A stretch of DNA of 64,000 nt from Brachyspira sp. CAG:484 (GTDB taxonomy: Bacteria > Cyanobacteriota > Vampirovibrionia > Gastranaerophilales > Gastranaerophilaceae). A program made the position numbers and the translations under genes. The stretch is taken from positions 1 through 64,000 of the forward strand of contig HF989736.1 in the NCBI GenBank assembly GCA_000431315.1, read 5' to 3'. This document shows positions 1 through 8,920 of the stretch, in pieces. Numbering within the stretch: position 1 is the stretch's first letter; each line of letters opens with the position of its first letter. Below the pieces are notes generated by a model that was given only the letters and a program-made list of their open reading frames with translations, was not told the DNA's origin and did no database searches.

Positions 1-741
1 ATTGGTGCAGGCAACGAGCCATGTAGCGCCGCCGGTCAAGACAAGTTAAGATTAGGTTTTACCTTAGCCGAGGTATTGATAACGCTCGGTATAATCGGAG
101 TGGTAGCTGCTATGACATTACCAACACTTGTTGCGAAGTATAAGGATAAAGTCCTTATAAGTCAGGCAAAACGTTCTTACTCACTTATTTCTAATGCAAT
201 GCTCAGAACAAAAGTTGATAATAACTTTGACTCTTACGGTGATTTATTTAATATAAACAGAACTAATGATGAAATTATAGAAATACTATCGAAGGAATTT
301 AAGCCGTTGAAAATTTGTAAAGAGGGTAAGGGCGGATGCTGGACCTGGAAAACTAAGGCGGCTGAAGCCCTTTATTCAAACGGTAAAACTAAATACCATG
401 ATTTTAATAAATATGCCGGCATGATTTTAAATGATGGTAGTGTGTTGTATGTATACAGGTATAATCATCAGGGTGACTGCGGCTGGGTACATGAATATGA
501 TAAGACTGATGATAAAGGGTTTGTTGTTAAGGATGAAGACGGAAACCCTGTAAAAATACGTACTAATGAAACAAGATGCGGCTCAATCAAGATTGATGTA
601 AATGGAGAAAAAGGACCAAATCAGCTCGGCGCAGATACCTTTGATGTGGATATAAGGGCTCAGAAAGTTACCTTACAGTATTATACTTTTTTATATGATG
701 ATACTTTAAAGTACGAAGATTATCAGGAAGGTCTTGAGTAA
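1..741 (+). CDS. Type IV pilin-like protein (5' end outside window)
   Basis: The frame is open from base 1, so the true start lies upstream; the TTG at 76 falls inside the prepilin motif and is not the start. The visible protein has a leader ending LRLG, then FTLAEVLITLGIIGVVAAMTLP, the class III signal cut by prepilin peptidase between G and F, followed by the hydrophobic pilin helix. The remainder is a polar globular domain with scattered Cys and a late D-V-N-G-x-K-G-P-N-x-x-G-x-D-x-F segment (about residues 198-214 of the visible frame) shared with other pilin-like proteins here. It is presumably exported and assembled into, or anchored like, a type IV pilus or pseudopilus. The role of this paralogue is unknown. 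Confidence 0.85.
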   Translation: MGAGNEPCSAAGQDKLRLGFTLAEVLITLGIIGVVAAMTLPTLVAKYKDKVLISQAKRSYSLISNAMLRTKVDNNFDSYGDLFNINRTNDEIIEILSKEFKPLKICKEGKGGCWTWKTKAAEALYSNGKTKYHDFNKYAGMILNDGSVLYVYRYNHQGDCGWVHEYDKTDDKGFVVKDEDGNPVKIRTNETRCGSIKIDVNGEKGPNQLGADTFDVDIRAQKVTLQYYTFLYDDTLKYEDYQEGLE

Positions 742-748
742 TTCTTTT

Positions 749-759
749 TATGCTAAAAT
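749..759 (+). promoter_or_regulatory. Extended -10 promoter for rsgA
   Basis: TATGCTAAAAT is an extended -10 (TGn plus TAAAAT). The hexamer ends 9 nt before the rsgA ATG, and there is no Shine-Dalgarno between them, so transcription would start at or just before the start codon. Confidence 0.5.
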
Positions 760-768
760 AATTCTGTT

Positions 769-1767
769 ATGGCAGAGGGACAGATTTATAAAATCCATTC
801 TGATTTTTATTATGTCGACACCGGTGTCGGAACTTTTGAGTGCAAAGCCCGGGAGGTGTTAAAAAAACAGCGCGAAAAAATCCTTGTGGGTGATTTCGTA
901 GAATTTGAAAACGGGCATATTACAAAAGTGCTGCCCCGTAAAAATTTTATAAAACGCCCGAGTGTTTCTAATATAGATCAGATTGTAATCGTTTCTGCCT
1001 TAAAAGAACCGGATCTGGATTTGCTTCAGCTTAACCGCTATATTGCTCTTGCAAGATATTACGGAATAAAAACAGTTTTATGCTTCAACAAAGAAGACTT
1101 AAAGTGGGAAAAAAACTTAAAGAACAAAATTATAGATGTTTATAAAAAACTCGGATTTGATATTGTTTTTACCTCGGCGACAGAACATAAAGGCATAAAA
1201 GCATTTGAAAAGCTTCTTGATGGTAAAATAAGCGTTCTTTGCGGGAATTCCGGAGTTGGTAAATCCAGCCTGATTAATGCAATAAATCCGGATTTGCATC
1301 TGAAAACTAAAGCTGTCAGTGAAAAGCTTCAGCGCGGAACTCATACTACCCGTCATTGCGAAATTATAAAAATCAATGAGAACTCCCGAATTGTTGATAC
1401 TCCGGGGTTTAGTAATGTGAAGTTTGATTTTATCCTGCCTGCTGAAGTTGACAAATTGTTTGACGAAATGCTTCCTTATTGCGGAACATGCAAATTCAGC
1501 GACTGCCTTCATATCAATGAAGATGGATGTAATGTGCTTGCTCATATTGATGATATTGATAACAGCAGATATGATAGCTACCTGGCTTTTGTGGAGGAAG
1601 CCAGAGAATACAAAGAAAAAATTAAATATGAAGGTACTAAAACAGAACATTCAAAAAAGATAATTAATAATAAAGAAGTTGCAAAAATCAGCGGTAAAAA
1701 AAGACAAAGTTCACGTAATACTTTAAAACAGAAAATTTATAAGGAATTTGATTATGAAAATGAATGA
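769..1767 (+). CDS. rsgA: Ribosome small subunit-dependent GTPase RsgA
   Basis: RsgA (YjeQ) is a circularly permuted GTPase that acts late in 30S subunit maturation. The order seen is an N-terminal OB-fold-like region (residues 1-70), G4 as NKED, then the P-loop GNSGVGKSS (about 163-171), the RGTHTTRH switch, DTPGF, and a C-terminal zinc knuckle with Cys/His pattern C-G-T-C...C-L-H...C. At 332 residues with a lysine-rich tail it has normal family length. Its 3' end overlaps ispA by 14 bp, so the two are probably cotranscribed. No Shine-Dalgarno precedes the ATG. Confidence 0.95.
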   Translation: MAEGQIYKIHSDFYYVDTGVGTFECKAREVLKKQREKILVGDFVEFENGHITKVLPRKNFIKRPSVSNIDQIVIVSALKEPDLDLLQLNRYIALARYYGIKTVLCFNKEDLKWEKNLKNKIIDVYKKLGFDIVFTSATEHKGIKAFEKLLDGKISVLCGNSGVGKSSLINAINPDLHLKTKAVSEKLQRGTHTTRHCEIIKINENSRIVDTPGFSNVKFDFILPAEVDKLFDEMLPYCGTCKFSDCLHINEDGCNVLAHIDDIDNSRYDSYLAFVEEAREYKEKIKYEGTKTEHSKKIINNKEVAKISGKKRQSSRNTLKQKIYKEFDYENE

Positions 1768-2623
1768 TTATATTGAACTGGTAAACAAAAAACTTGAAGA
1801 ATTTATGCCAATATCATATCCGGAAGATATTTTCAAGGCTATGAAATATACGGTAACTCTTCCGGGCAAAAGGCTTCGTCCTGTAATGTGTCTTGAATGC
1901 TGCCGGGTTTTCGGCGGGAATTATGAAGATGCAATCCCGGCTGCCTGCGCAATTGAAATGCTTCATGCACAAACTTTAATCCATGATGATTTACCATGTA
2001 TGGATAATGATGACTTCAGACGCGGAAAACCTACAAACCATAAAGTTTTCGGCGAGGCAAATGCTGTTCTTGCCGGGGATGCTCTGCTTACTTTTGCTCC
2101 TCAGACTATACTTAAATATTCAAATCTTGCACCGGAAACTCTTGTAAAAGTCTTTGCAGAATACTTTCAGGCAGGCGGGGCCTATGGAGTTATTGCAGGT
2201 CAGGTAGTTGATATTGAAAGTGAAAAAGGCAATGTTACCGGTGATAAAGCTTCTACTCTTGAATATATCCACACTCATAAAACCGCTGATTTGTTTAAGC
2301 TTGCACTAAGAACCGGTGCTATTATTGCAGGGGCATCTGAAGAACAAATAAATGCTATAACTGAATTTGGTCAGAAACTGGGTGTTGCATTCCAGATTGC
2401 AGATGATATTTTAGATGAAACTTCTACTTTTGAAGAAATGGGTAAAACTCTAGGAAAAGATAAAGCTGCAGGCAAGCTGACTTATGTAAGTCTATATGGT
2501 TTGGAAAAATCAAAACAGGATTTAAATTTATTAATAGATGATTGCAAAAATATATTAATAAATAAAAACATTTATTCAGAAATATTTGAACAAATTCTTG
2601 ATAAAATAAAAAAGGCCGGATAA
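1754..2623 (+). CDS. ispA: Polyprenyl (farnesyl-type) diphosphate synthase
   Basis: Short-chain trans-isoprenyl diphosphate synthase that condenses IPP with allylic diphosphates to give FPP/GPP for undecaprenyl and quinone synthesis. The first aspartate-rich motif DDLPCMDND (about 77-85), GKxxR near 38, and the second motif QIADDILD (about 214-221) are all present. The ATG at 1754 is chosen because AAGGA lies 8 nt upstream; an in-frame TTG at 1748 is also possible. The gene overlaps rsgA, implying translational coupling. At about 289 residues the length is typical of IspA rather than of the longer polyprenyl synthases. Confidence 0.92.
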   Translation: MKMNDYIELVNKKLEEFMPISYPEDIFKAMKYTVTLPGKRLRPVMCLECCRVFGGNYEDAIPAACAIEMLHAQTLIHDDLPCMDNDDFRRGKPTNHKVFGEANAVLAGDALLTFAPQTILKYSNLAPETLVKVFAEYFQAGGAYGVIAGQVVDIESEKGNVTGDKASTLEYIHTHKTADLFKLALRTGAIIAGASEEQINAITEFGQKLGVAFQIADDILDETSTFEEMGKTLGKDKAAGKLTYVSLYGLEKSKQDLNLLIDDCKNILINKNIYSEIFEQILDKIKKAG

Positions 2624-2645
2624 TTTTTATTATCCGGCTGGTAAT
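2614..2645 (-). terminator. Intrinsic terminator between convergent genes
   Basis: A 10-bp perfect stem (GCCGGATAAT / ATTATCCGGC, arms 2615-2624 and 2629-2638) has a 4-nt loop. Read on the minus strand it is followed by a T-run, so it mainly ends the minus gene at 2652-3104. It also overlaps the ispA stop codon. Confidence 0.8.
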
Positions 2646-2651
2646 TTAGTA

Positions 2652-3104
2652 TCAATAGTGGATATATGGTTGGTTGTTATTAGCTATTGTGTCCAGTGCT
2701 TTTTGAATTAATTTCACAGCCATAGGAGCATTGTTTTTAGTTTTAATATTTTTTGTTTTTTGGAAGATATAAGGTTTCCCATTTTCATCTTTCATGCTTG
2801 ATGTAATAATCTTGCCCCTTTTATTAGCAATTCCATATCCTACTATATCTTTTCCCTTCTTTAATATTACAGAGGTTTGAATATGTCTTTTTAATATTGG
2901 TGTTACTCTGGCTCTTTCAATTGAAGTAATGTTATCTTCACCTAGATTCAGGTAAGATTTATCTAATACAGGCTTGTACTTTGAGTTTTGAGGAGCTTTT
3001 TTGTATAAACGCAACATGGATGAATTATCCATTTCCATTCTTAGCAGTTGATATGCGCACTTGTTTTTAGAACTATAAAATGTTTTTACAATGTCAAAAT
3101 TCAT
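2652..3104 (-). CDS. Hypothetical protein, 150 aa
   Basis: I do not recognise this family. The protein is soluble, basic and rich in Lys, Asn and Ile, with no signal peptide or membrane segment. The middle (residues 55-110) alternates short hydrophobic stretches with turns, suggesting a small beta-rich domain, and residues 125-145 look helical. It is monocistronic, converges on ispA and has its own terminator. The start has AAGGAGAAT a few bases upstream, and the codon use matches the neighbours, which supports a real gene. Confidence 0.6.
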   Translation of the reverse strand: MNFDIVKTFYSSKNKCAYQLLRMEMDNSSMLRLYKKAPQNSKYKPVLDKSYLNLGEDNITSIERARVTPILKRHIQTSVILKKGKDIVGYGIANKRGKIITSSMKDENGKPYIFQKTKNIKTKNNAPMAVKLIQKALDTIANNNQPYIHY

Positions 3105-3194
3105 AAAAATTCTCCTTTAACTAACAATTGTTCTAAAAAGTCTGAATATAAATTTTTGTTAGTAAAAGATAAATCTTTACTTTTTGTAATAAGA

Positions 3195-3223
3195 TTTACG
3201 TGGAGTTTTGCTTATGGTAAAAT
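3195..3223 (+). promoter_or_regulatory. Predicted promoter for the 3286 gene
   Basis: TTTACG (3195-3200), a 17-bp spacer and TAAAAT (3218-3223) within an extended -10 TATGGTAAAAT. It implies a leader of roughly 55 nt. Confidence 0.45.
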
Positions 3224-3285
3224 AAATAAGTGTTTCTTTTTATTTTTAAGAAATTCAGAATTAATCAAAACGAGAGAGTAAAGAA

Positions 3286-3750
3286 ATGTTAGATATTGTT
3301 AATAATGGATTTGAAGTCTTATCAGCTGGAATACTAAGTGCTTTTTTAGCGCAATTGATTAAGTTTGTTATATTCACAATAAAGTCAAAAAAAGTTAATT
3401 TTAAAATATTCACAACAACAGGCGGTATGCCAAGCTCTCACTCTGCCGGAGTAATGGGGCTTTCGACATCAGTCGGGATAATTGACGGATTTGATTCAAT
3501 TATTTTTGCAGTAGCACTCGGATTTGCTCTGATTACAATGTATGATGCAGCCGGTGTAAGACGTGCTGCCGGAAAAACCGCTGCCTGTCTTAACAGGATG
3601 ATGGATGACTTTTATAAGCATGACGTGCAGGCCATAGGTGGTAAATTAAAAGAACTTCTGGGACATACTCCTTTTGAAGTTATTATGGGTGCATTGTTCG
3701 GATGTGCATTTGCTTTTTGCTATCACTCATTTTTACTTGGTATGCTATAA
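3286..3750 (+). CDS. Divergent PAP2-family membrane protein (YuiD-like, DUF212)
   Basis: The 154-residue protein has three to four membrane segments (about 10-30, 55-85, 125-150). The conserved block GGMPSSHSAGV (about 46-56) matches the phosphatase motif of divergent PAP2 proteins, and YDAAGVRRAAGK follows at about residues 86-97. By family it may dephosphorylate a lipid-linked or soluble phosphate, but the substrate is unknown. Monocistronic: it has its own promoter upstream and a terminator overlapping its stop codon. Confidence 0.85.
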   Translation: MLDIVNNGFEVLSAGILSAFLAQLIKFVIFTIKSKKVNFKIFTTTGGMPSSHSAGVMGLSTSVGIIDGFDSIIFAVALGFALITMYDAAGVRRAAGKTAACLNRMMDDFYKHDVQAIGGKLKELLGHTPFEVIMGALFGCAFAFCYHSFLLGML

Positions 3751-3767
3751 GGCTATTGCCTTTTTTT
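3749..3767 (+). terminator. Intrinsic terminator
   Basis: AAGGC-TATT-GCCTT followed by a T-run to 3767. It overlaps the TAA of the PAP2-family gene. Confidence 0.75.
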
Positions 3768-3790
3768 GTAATTCATGTAATAATGTAATC

Positions 3791-3836
3791 GTTAAGGGTT
3801 TATAGAGTAAAATCTATATTAGGCATTAACCCTTAA
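3791..3836 (+). promoter_or_regulatory. Nested inverted repeat upstream of helicase gene
   Basis: The outer arms TTAAGGGTT (3792-3800) and AACCCTTAA (3828-3836) enclose inner arms TATAGA (3801-3806) and TCTATA (3813-3818). It lies 25 nt before the helicase ATG, in a position suited to a 5' UTR structure or an operator. Confidence 0.4.
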
Positions 3837-3860
3837 GGAAAGAAAGAGATACTCCCGTAG

Positions 3861-6800
3861 ATGGGTACTGAGGAATTTAATTACAAGTATATAAAAGACA
3901 GAGCCGGTGCAGGAAGCTGGCGCAGAGGCTATGAATACCATTTAAAAGATATGGTGTTCGATACTTATCCTGAAAAGAACTTCTATATGGGTAAAGTAAA
4001 AGGAAACTTTCAGGATCACTACAACACAGACTTAATCTTTAAAAAGAATAAAGTCGAAGCACGCTGCAACTGCCCGCTGAAAGAAGAATGGTGTAAGCAT
4101 GCCGTTGCTGTTGGATTAAAGGCAATCGATGAACATGCTTACGAAGACTGGCTTGAAACAAAGTTCGGCATGGAATTTGATTTTCCTGATGAGAATACTG
4201 CACTTGAAGATACCCCTCCAGGCAGCTATATATTCCATTTCAATCCAAAAAGGAAAGCAAACTTTTTTTCAATTCTTGTAATGTCACGTGAAACCGGCAA
4301 AGTTGTAAGACAAATTGAAAATATTCTGAGAGCTTTAATTGAAGCGCAAAAACAAAATCCTGATTTTGAGCTGAATAATTCGCAAAAAGTTGAGATTGCT
4401 ATTTTCCAGCAGCTTTTAACTATATCAAGACAGGATAAAAAAGCCGGCTGGTATGATATTCCTATTACTAAATTCGGACCGATGTTTACGCTGCTTTCCA
4501 AGGCTGATGAAGTTTTGGATGAAAAAACAAAACAAAGATTGAAATTTACAGACCAGGAGTGGAAATTAGTTTTAAACGTAAATATTTCCCAGGCAGGAAC
4601 AATTCTTTTATCTCTTGAGTGGAAGCGTCCGGATAAAGATGATGTTTATCCGTTTGAAGAAGTAAGATATTTTTCACGTCATCTAAAGTGGGGACGTTAT
4701 AAAAATATTATTTTCCCGACTAATATTGCAATGCAGTCAGTACCTCAAAATCTTTTAAAATCTTCTTTTACTGATTTGAAGGATTCTGACGGCGGTAAAT
4801 TTATATATGAAGAGCTTCCTAAGCTGAGAGAAATTATGGATGTTAATATTGATGAAAGTATTTCAAAATTAATGCTTGAAGAACGTCCGCCGTTGAATAT
4901 TGTGACTCTCGGTATTGACTATGACCAGTCGCTTAAAGCTGCTTTGGAATTTGAATATGATGGTGTAAAGGTTCCGTTTTCCAAAACAAGCGATAAAGCG
5001 CCTTATATTACTGTTAAAAAGCCCGGTGAAGATTTTGTTTACTGGATAAAAAGAAACTTTAAACACGAAATTGATTCATATAATATGCTTCTGGCATGTA
5101 AGTTTGTGCCTATGCAGACAAATAACCTTGCACTGGAAAAAGAAAATGCGATTGATTTTTATAATTACTATATCAAACAGGCAGGCGACGGCTGGAAGTT
5201 TGTAGAAAAAGACGATATGAATTTCTTTAAGCTGATGGATGAACCGTTCAGACTTTGTGCTAAAATTGATTTTTCCGAGGAAACTCAAGACAGTTTTGAA
5301 ATTCAGCTATACGGTCAGGTTGGAGAAGAAATAATAAACTTTGATGATGTTTATGACACTATTCAAAGCGGCGAAAAGTACAGCAGAATAAGAAGCCTTG
5401 GTTTTGTAGAATATCCTGCACAGAATATCTATGCAATGATGAGAGCTTTTAACTCATTTGATGTTTATAGAAATGATGAAAATAAATTTACTGTAAAAAC
5501 ATACCGTGCGGGTTTGATTAATGAACTTAAAAACCTCGGGGTTGAACTGGTTTTAAGCGATAAGTTCAAAGAATTTTGGGAACAGATGTCTACGTTCTCA
5601 ACTCATGACGGGCTTCAGCTGCCGGAAAATGCAACGGCTGAATTTAGAGAATATCAGCTAAAAGGTTACGGCTGGCTCTGGTTTATGTATAAATACGGGC
5701 TTAACGGAATACTTGCAGATGATATGGGGCTTGGTAAAACTTTGCAGGCTTTGACTGTTTTGCAGAAAGCAAAAGAAGTTGACGGTCCTATGCCGACATT
5801 AGTTATCTGCCCTACAACAGTTGTTTTCAACTGGGAATCTGAAATACAAAAATTTGCTCCGGAACTGTCATGTTTGAAACTCTCCGGTGCTGATAGAAAA
5901 TCACTGTTTAAAGAAATTCCAAATTATGACGTTGTTATTACAAGTTATGCACTAATACGACGCGACATTAAACATTTTAAAGATATAAACTTCCGTTATA
6001 TTATTCTTGATGAATCACAAAATATTAAAAATGCGATGTCGCAGACCGCACAAGCCGTAAAACAGCTTCAAGCATCTCATAAGCTTGCACTGTCCGGTAC
6101 TCCTATAGAAAACAAGCTGGAAGAACTCTGGTCTGTATTTGACTTTTTGATGCCCGGATTTTTGCTTACAATGGCTGAATTTAATTCGCGTTATGTCAAT
6201 CCGATTATGGAACGCCAGGATAAGACTGTTGAAAAACGTTTGAAACTCCAGATTTATCCGTTTATCTTACGCCGTATGAAGCGTGACGTTGCAAAAGATT
6301 TGCCGGATAAAGTTGAAAATATTGCTTACTGCGAACTTACCGATGAACAAAAAGATTTCTATCTTCAGGTTCTTGACAGTACAAAAGAAGAATTATTCAA
6401 GAGTATTGAACAGAATGGTCTTGAAAAGAGCAGACTATCAATATTCTCTGCATTGCTCAGATTACGTCAAATCTGCTGCCACCCTAGACTTTATGATAAG
6501 GAAAATGTCAAACATATTATGTCTTCCGGTAAATTTGAAAAACTTAAAGTTATGCTGGAAGAGATTATCTCAGAAGGGCACAGAGTTCTGCTGTTCAGCC
6601 AGTTTGTAAATATGCTTGATATAGTAAAAGGATGGCTTGAACGTGAAGGTATTGAGTATGAGTACCTTACAGGTAAAACAAAAGACCGTCAGGCAGCTGT
6701 TGAACACTTTAATAATAGTAATATTCCGATATTCTTAATCAGCTTAAAAGCGGGCGGTACAGGCTTGAACCTCACCGGCGCGGATTACGTTATCCACTAC

Positions 6801-7034
6801 GACCCTTGGTGGAACCCTGCTGTTGAAGATCAGGCAACTGACAGAGCTTATCGTATCGGTCAGACAAAGAAAGTATTTGTATATAGACTTATTACCAAAA
6901 ATACAGTTGAAGAAAAGATACAGAAGCTTAAAACCATTAAACGGAACCTTGTTGACAGCGTAATTTCCGTTGATAGAAACATCGTAAAATCTCTTACAAT
7001 GGATGATATTAAAGAAATCTTCTCTGTTGATTAA
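3861..7034 (+). CDS. SNF2-family DEAD/DEAH helicase with SWIM zinc finger
   Basis: A large Swi2/Snf2 ATPase that by family remodels protein-DNA or protein-RNA complexes. The N-terminus holds a SWIM zinc finger C-N-C-P...C-K-H (about residues 70-82), followed by a long family-specific region. The helicase core spans roughly 590-1050: GWLWFMYKYGLNGILADDMGLGKT (Walker A), DESQ box (about 714), SGTPIEN, and the C-terminal lobe with GTGLNLTGAD and DRAYRIGQ. The length (1057 aa) is normal for SWIM-SNF2 proteins. The ATG lacks a close Shine-Dalgarno; AAGGAAAG is about 20 nt upstream, beside an inverted repeat. Confidence 0.92.
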   Translation: MGTEEFNYKYIKDRAGAGSWRRGYEYHLKDMVFDTYPEKNFYMGKVKGNFQDHYNTDLIFKKNKVEARCNCPLKEEWCKHAVAVGLKAIDEHAYEDWLETKFGMEFDFPDENTALEDTPPGSYIFHFNPKRKANFFSILVMSRETGKVVRQIENILRALIEAQKQNPDFELNNSQKVEIAIFQQLLTISRQDKKAGWYDIPITKFGPMFTLLSKADEVLDEKTKQRLKFTDQEWKLVLNVNISQAGTILLSLEWKRPDKDDVYPFEEVRYFSRHLKWGRYKNIIFPTNIAMQSVPQNLLKSSFTDLKDSDGGKFIYEELPKLREIMDVNIDESISKLMLEERPPLNIVTLGIDYDQSLKAALEFEYDGVKVPFSKTSDKAPYITVKKPGEDFVYWIKRNFKHEIDSYNMLLACKFVPMQTNNLALEKENAIDFYNYYIKQAGDGWKFVEKDDMNFFKLMDEPFRLCAKIDFSEETQDSFEIQLYGQVGEEIINFDDVYDTIQSGEKYSRIRSLGFVEYPAQNIYAMMRAFNSFDVYRNDENKFTVKTYRAGLINELKNLGVELVLSDKFKEFWEQMSTFSTHDGLQLPENATAEFREYQLKGYGWLWFMYKYGLNGILADDMGLGKTLQALTVLQKAKEVDGPMPTLVICPTTVVFNWESEIQKFAPELSCLKLSGADRKSLFKEIPNYDVVITSYALIRRDIKHFKDINFRYIILDESQNIKNAMSQTAQAVKQLQASHKLALSGTPIENKLEELWSVFDFLMPGFLLTMAEFNSRYVNPIMERQDKTVEKRLKLQIYPFILRRMKRDVAKDLPDKVENIAYCELTDEQKDFYLQVLDSTKEELFKSIEQNGLEKSRLSIFSALLRLRQICCHPRLYDKENVKHIMSSGKFEKLKVMLEEIISEGHRVLLFSQFVNMLDIVKGWLEREGIEYEYLTGKTKDRQAAVEHFNNSNIPIFLISLKAGGTGLNLTGADYVIHYDPWWNPAVEDQATDRAYRIGQTKKVFVYRLITKNTVEEKIQKLKTIKRNLVDSVISVDRNIVKSLTMDDIKEIFSVD

Positions 7035-7103
7035 TGTAACAATATCGTAAAATTAGAGCAATTTTATAAAATTTTTTCCTTCTAAATATAGGAAGGATTC
7101 GAT

Positions 7104-7697
7104 ATGAATATAAAACAGTGTAGATTTTTGTTAAATACATTAAATCAGGCAGTGAAAAAGCAAAATTTACCGGTGATTCCTAAATTACGTTCCGGAATTT
7201 TAATAGATCAATATGCCGGCTCAAATCCTTATACTGCCGAGATAACAGTGAATAAAATCTATAATTGCAGGTTATTCAGACCTATACTCAGAAAATACAT
7301 CAAACATGAAACAAAACACATGGATCAGTTTCAAATTATGGCAAGATATATTGCAGGTATGGCTGGCAATGTTGATGCAGGTATTAATAATTTTAGAAAA
7401 TTTATAATAAGAAAGTTTCCTATATTTGATGCCGGAGAGTTCACTTTCAATAAAAAATTCTATAAGGATACGGTTGCCCGGAGCGGAGTAATACAAGAAG
7501 GGCATCCTCAATTTGAAAAAGCAAAAGAATATGTAAGAGCATTCAAAGAATATCCTGATTTAGATCTTCTTGATGATCTGAGCGTCTGTGCAGAAAAAGG
7601 CTTCAAAGAAATGCTAAAACACAAAAGGGCGAAATCAAAACTATATAAAAATAATCTTCTTGAGGTTGAAGCAAGAAAAGCTGCAAAAGAAAAATAG
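7104..7697 (+). CDS. Small HExxH protein, putative metallopeptidase
   Basis: 197 residues, no signal peptide. H68-E-T-K-H72 followed by MDQ is a textbook HExxH zinc-binding helix, in the context K-Y-I-K-H-E-T-K-H. A third ligand is not obvious, though E119 and D151 are candidates. The C-terminus (about 160-197) is a Lys-rich charged helix. GGAAGG precedes the ATG at good spacing. The function is unassigned; it could be a small peptidase or a protein where HExxH occurs by chance. It sits alone between the helicase and a convergent pilin gene. Confidence 0.6.
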   Translation: MNIKQCRFLLNTLNQAVKKQNLPVIPKLRSGILIDQYAGSNPYTAEITVNKIYNCRLFRPILRKYIKHETKHMDQFQIMARYIAGMAGNVDAGINNFRKFIIRKFPIFDAGEFTFNKKFYKDTVARSGVIQEGHPQFEKAKEYVRAFKEYPDLDLLDDLSVCAEKGFKEMLKHKRAKSKLYKNNLLEVEARKAAKEK

Positions 7698-7711
7698 ATC
7701 TTTAATTATAA

Positions 7712-8503
7712 TTATTTCAAAAAATCAGTCCAGTATTTTTCTTTTGGATTTTCAGGGCTTGTATCAGTTAAAGCAAAGTACGCACACGTATATGTGGCCT
7801 GATTGAATTTATAATCACACGCTGTTTCTGGATTTCCCATTTCTGTCGATATATTTTCCAGGCTGCTTCCTATGTATGGCTTTACGCTTCCTTCTTTTGT
7901 AAAAATAAACACAAACCAGTCATACCCGTAAATATTAGGTCCTTTTCTTCCATTTATATCAATACATATTTTAGGACCGTAAGGCTGAGGCTTATCATAT
8001 GTATTTACTGCATCATCCATAGAAAAAATTCTTCCGCCTACTTCCTCTGTGATAATTGACTGATCACAAGGATGTACCTTTTGTTTTTTGCCTGCAAGAT
8101 TTTTGGGCGTGTATCCTATTGCTTTTTCAAAAGATAAACTGCCTTCGATTTCTTCATCATAGTCTGTTGAAACCTTACTTCCGTATTTTGTTCCGATAAA
8201 GGAAGACATTAATGTTTTTAATGTTCTGGTAGGGGACTTTTCGTTAAGGCTGTATTCATAAATAGTAATGCCATTATCTGCTTCAAAGCGTTTCGCTGCA
8301 TTTTGAATGTCGCTATATGCCTTTAAAAACTGTGTATGCAGAACTTTTTTCCTATGTTTTGCAACAAGCGATGGCAGCGTCATTGAAGCAACTATTCCTA
8401 TAATACCGAGAGTTATAAGAACTTCTGCCAGTGTGAATCCATTTCTTATGGAACATTCTTTGAATATTAAATCGACTTCTGAAACTATAATTCCGTTTTT
8501 CAT
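7712..8503 (-). CDS. Type IV pilin-like protein
   Basis: The long leader (22 residues) ends RNG, followed by FTLAEVLITLGIIGIVASMTLPSLV, the class III signal and hydrophobic helix. The cut would fall after G22. The 240-residue mature domain is polar with few Cys and has the segment D-I-N-G-R-K-G-P-N-I-Y-G-Y-D-W-F near residue 190, the same motif as in the first gene of the window. It would be processed by prepilin peptidase and either joined to a pilus or held in the inner membrane. No pilus assembly genes are adjacent, so the paralogue's job cannot be told. Confidence 0.88.
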   Translation of the reverse strand: MKNGIIVSEVDLIFKECSIRNGFTLAEVLITLGIIGIVASMTLPSLVAKHRKKVLHTQFLKAYSDIQNAAKRFEADNGITIYEYSLNEKSPTRTLKTLMSSFIGTKYGSKVSTDYDEEIEGSLSFEKAIGYTPKNLAGKKQKVHPCDQSIITEEVGGRIFSMDDAVNTYDKPQPYGPKICIDINGRKGPNIYGYDWFVFIFTKEGSVKPYIGSSLENISTEMGNPETACDYKFNQATYTCAYFALTDTSPENPKEKYWTDFLK

Positions 8504-8617
8504 TTTTTCCTCATTAAGTTTTATTCCAAAATATTATCAAATTTTATATAATATTCAATAATTTTATTGAATATTATAGGGGATTTATCAAAAGATGTCA
8601 AGATTTATTGAAAAATA

Positions 8618-8623
8618 TATAAT
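8618..8623 (+). promoter_or_regulatory. -10 element of a probably leaderless gene
   Basis: TATAAT lies 9 nt before the ATG at 8633 with no Shine-Dalgarno between, suggesting transcription starts at or within a base or two of the start codon. Confidence 0.4.
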
Positions 8624-8632
8624 TATATTAAT

Positions 8633-8848
8633 ATGAGTGTTCGAGAAGATTTAAAAATACTGCTAGTAAAAGAAAAAATGACACTTACCGAACTAGCCAT
8701 AGAGGCTCAGCGTGTTTCCGGGAAGAAATATACAGTTCACACCCTATCCCAAAAGTTAGTTAAAAGTTCAATGAAGTATGATGAATTAAAGTTTCTGGCT
8801 GGGGTTCTTGGATACAGAATTAAATTTGAAAAGGTAGAACAGGAATAA
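8633..8848 (+). CDS. Small helix-turn-helix-like protein, 71 aa
   Basis: The protein starts MSVREDLKILLVKEKMTLTELA, with a predicted helix, turn and second helix (residues 17-45) resembling a Cro/XRE-like fold. A basic patch (KKY, KLVK) could contact DNA. DUF6471-type small proteins start this way. There is no ligand or toxin partner next to it; it lies alone between a pilin gene and HU. It may autoregulate from the TATAAT just upstream. The DNA-binding role is inferred from fold pattern only. Confidence 0.65.
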   Translation: MSVREDLKILLVKEKMTLTELAIEAQRVSGKKYTVHTLSQKLVKSSMKYDELKFLAGVLGYRIKFEKVEQE

Positions 8849-8864
8849 GATATTTAGTTAAATT

Positions 8865-8893
8865 AAAAAAGGACGTACTGAAAAGTACGTCCT
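8865..8893 (-). terminator. Intrinsic terminator of the HU gene
   Basis: A 9-bp stem GGACGTACT / AGTACGTCC (8871-8879, 8884-8892) with a 4-nt loop. On the minus strand it is followed by TTTTTT. Confidence 0.85.
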
Positions 8894-8920
8894 TTCAAAC
8901 TTGCAAGTATGAAAATTCAA

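Noticed and set aside
1117..1650. 177-residue minus-strand frame within rsgA
   Set aside because: Low-complexity shadow of a certain gene, no ribosome site or motif.
3048..3281. 77-residue plus frame over the start of the 2652 gene
   Set aside because: Overlaps a better minus-strand gene and its upstream region; no family features.
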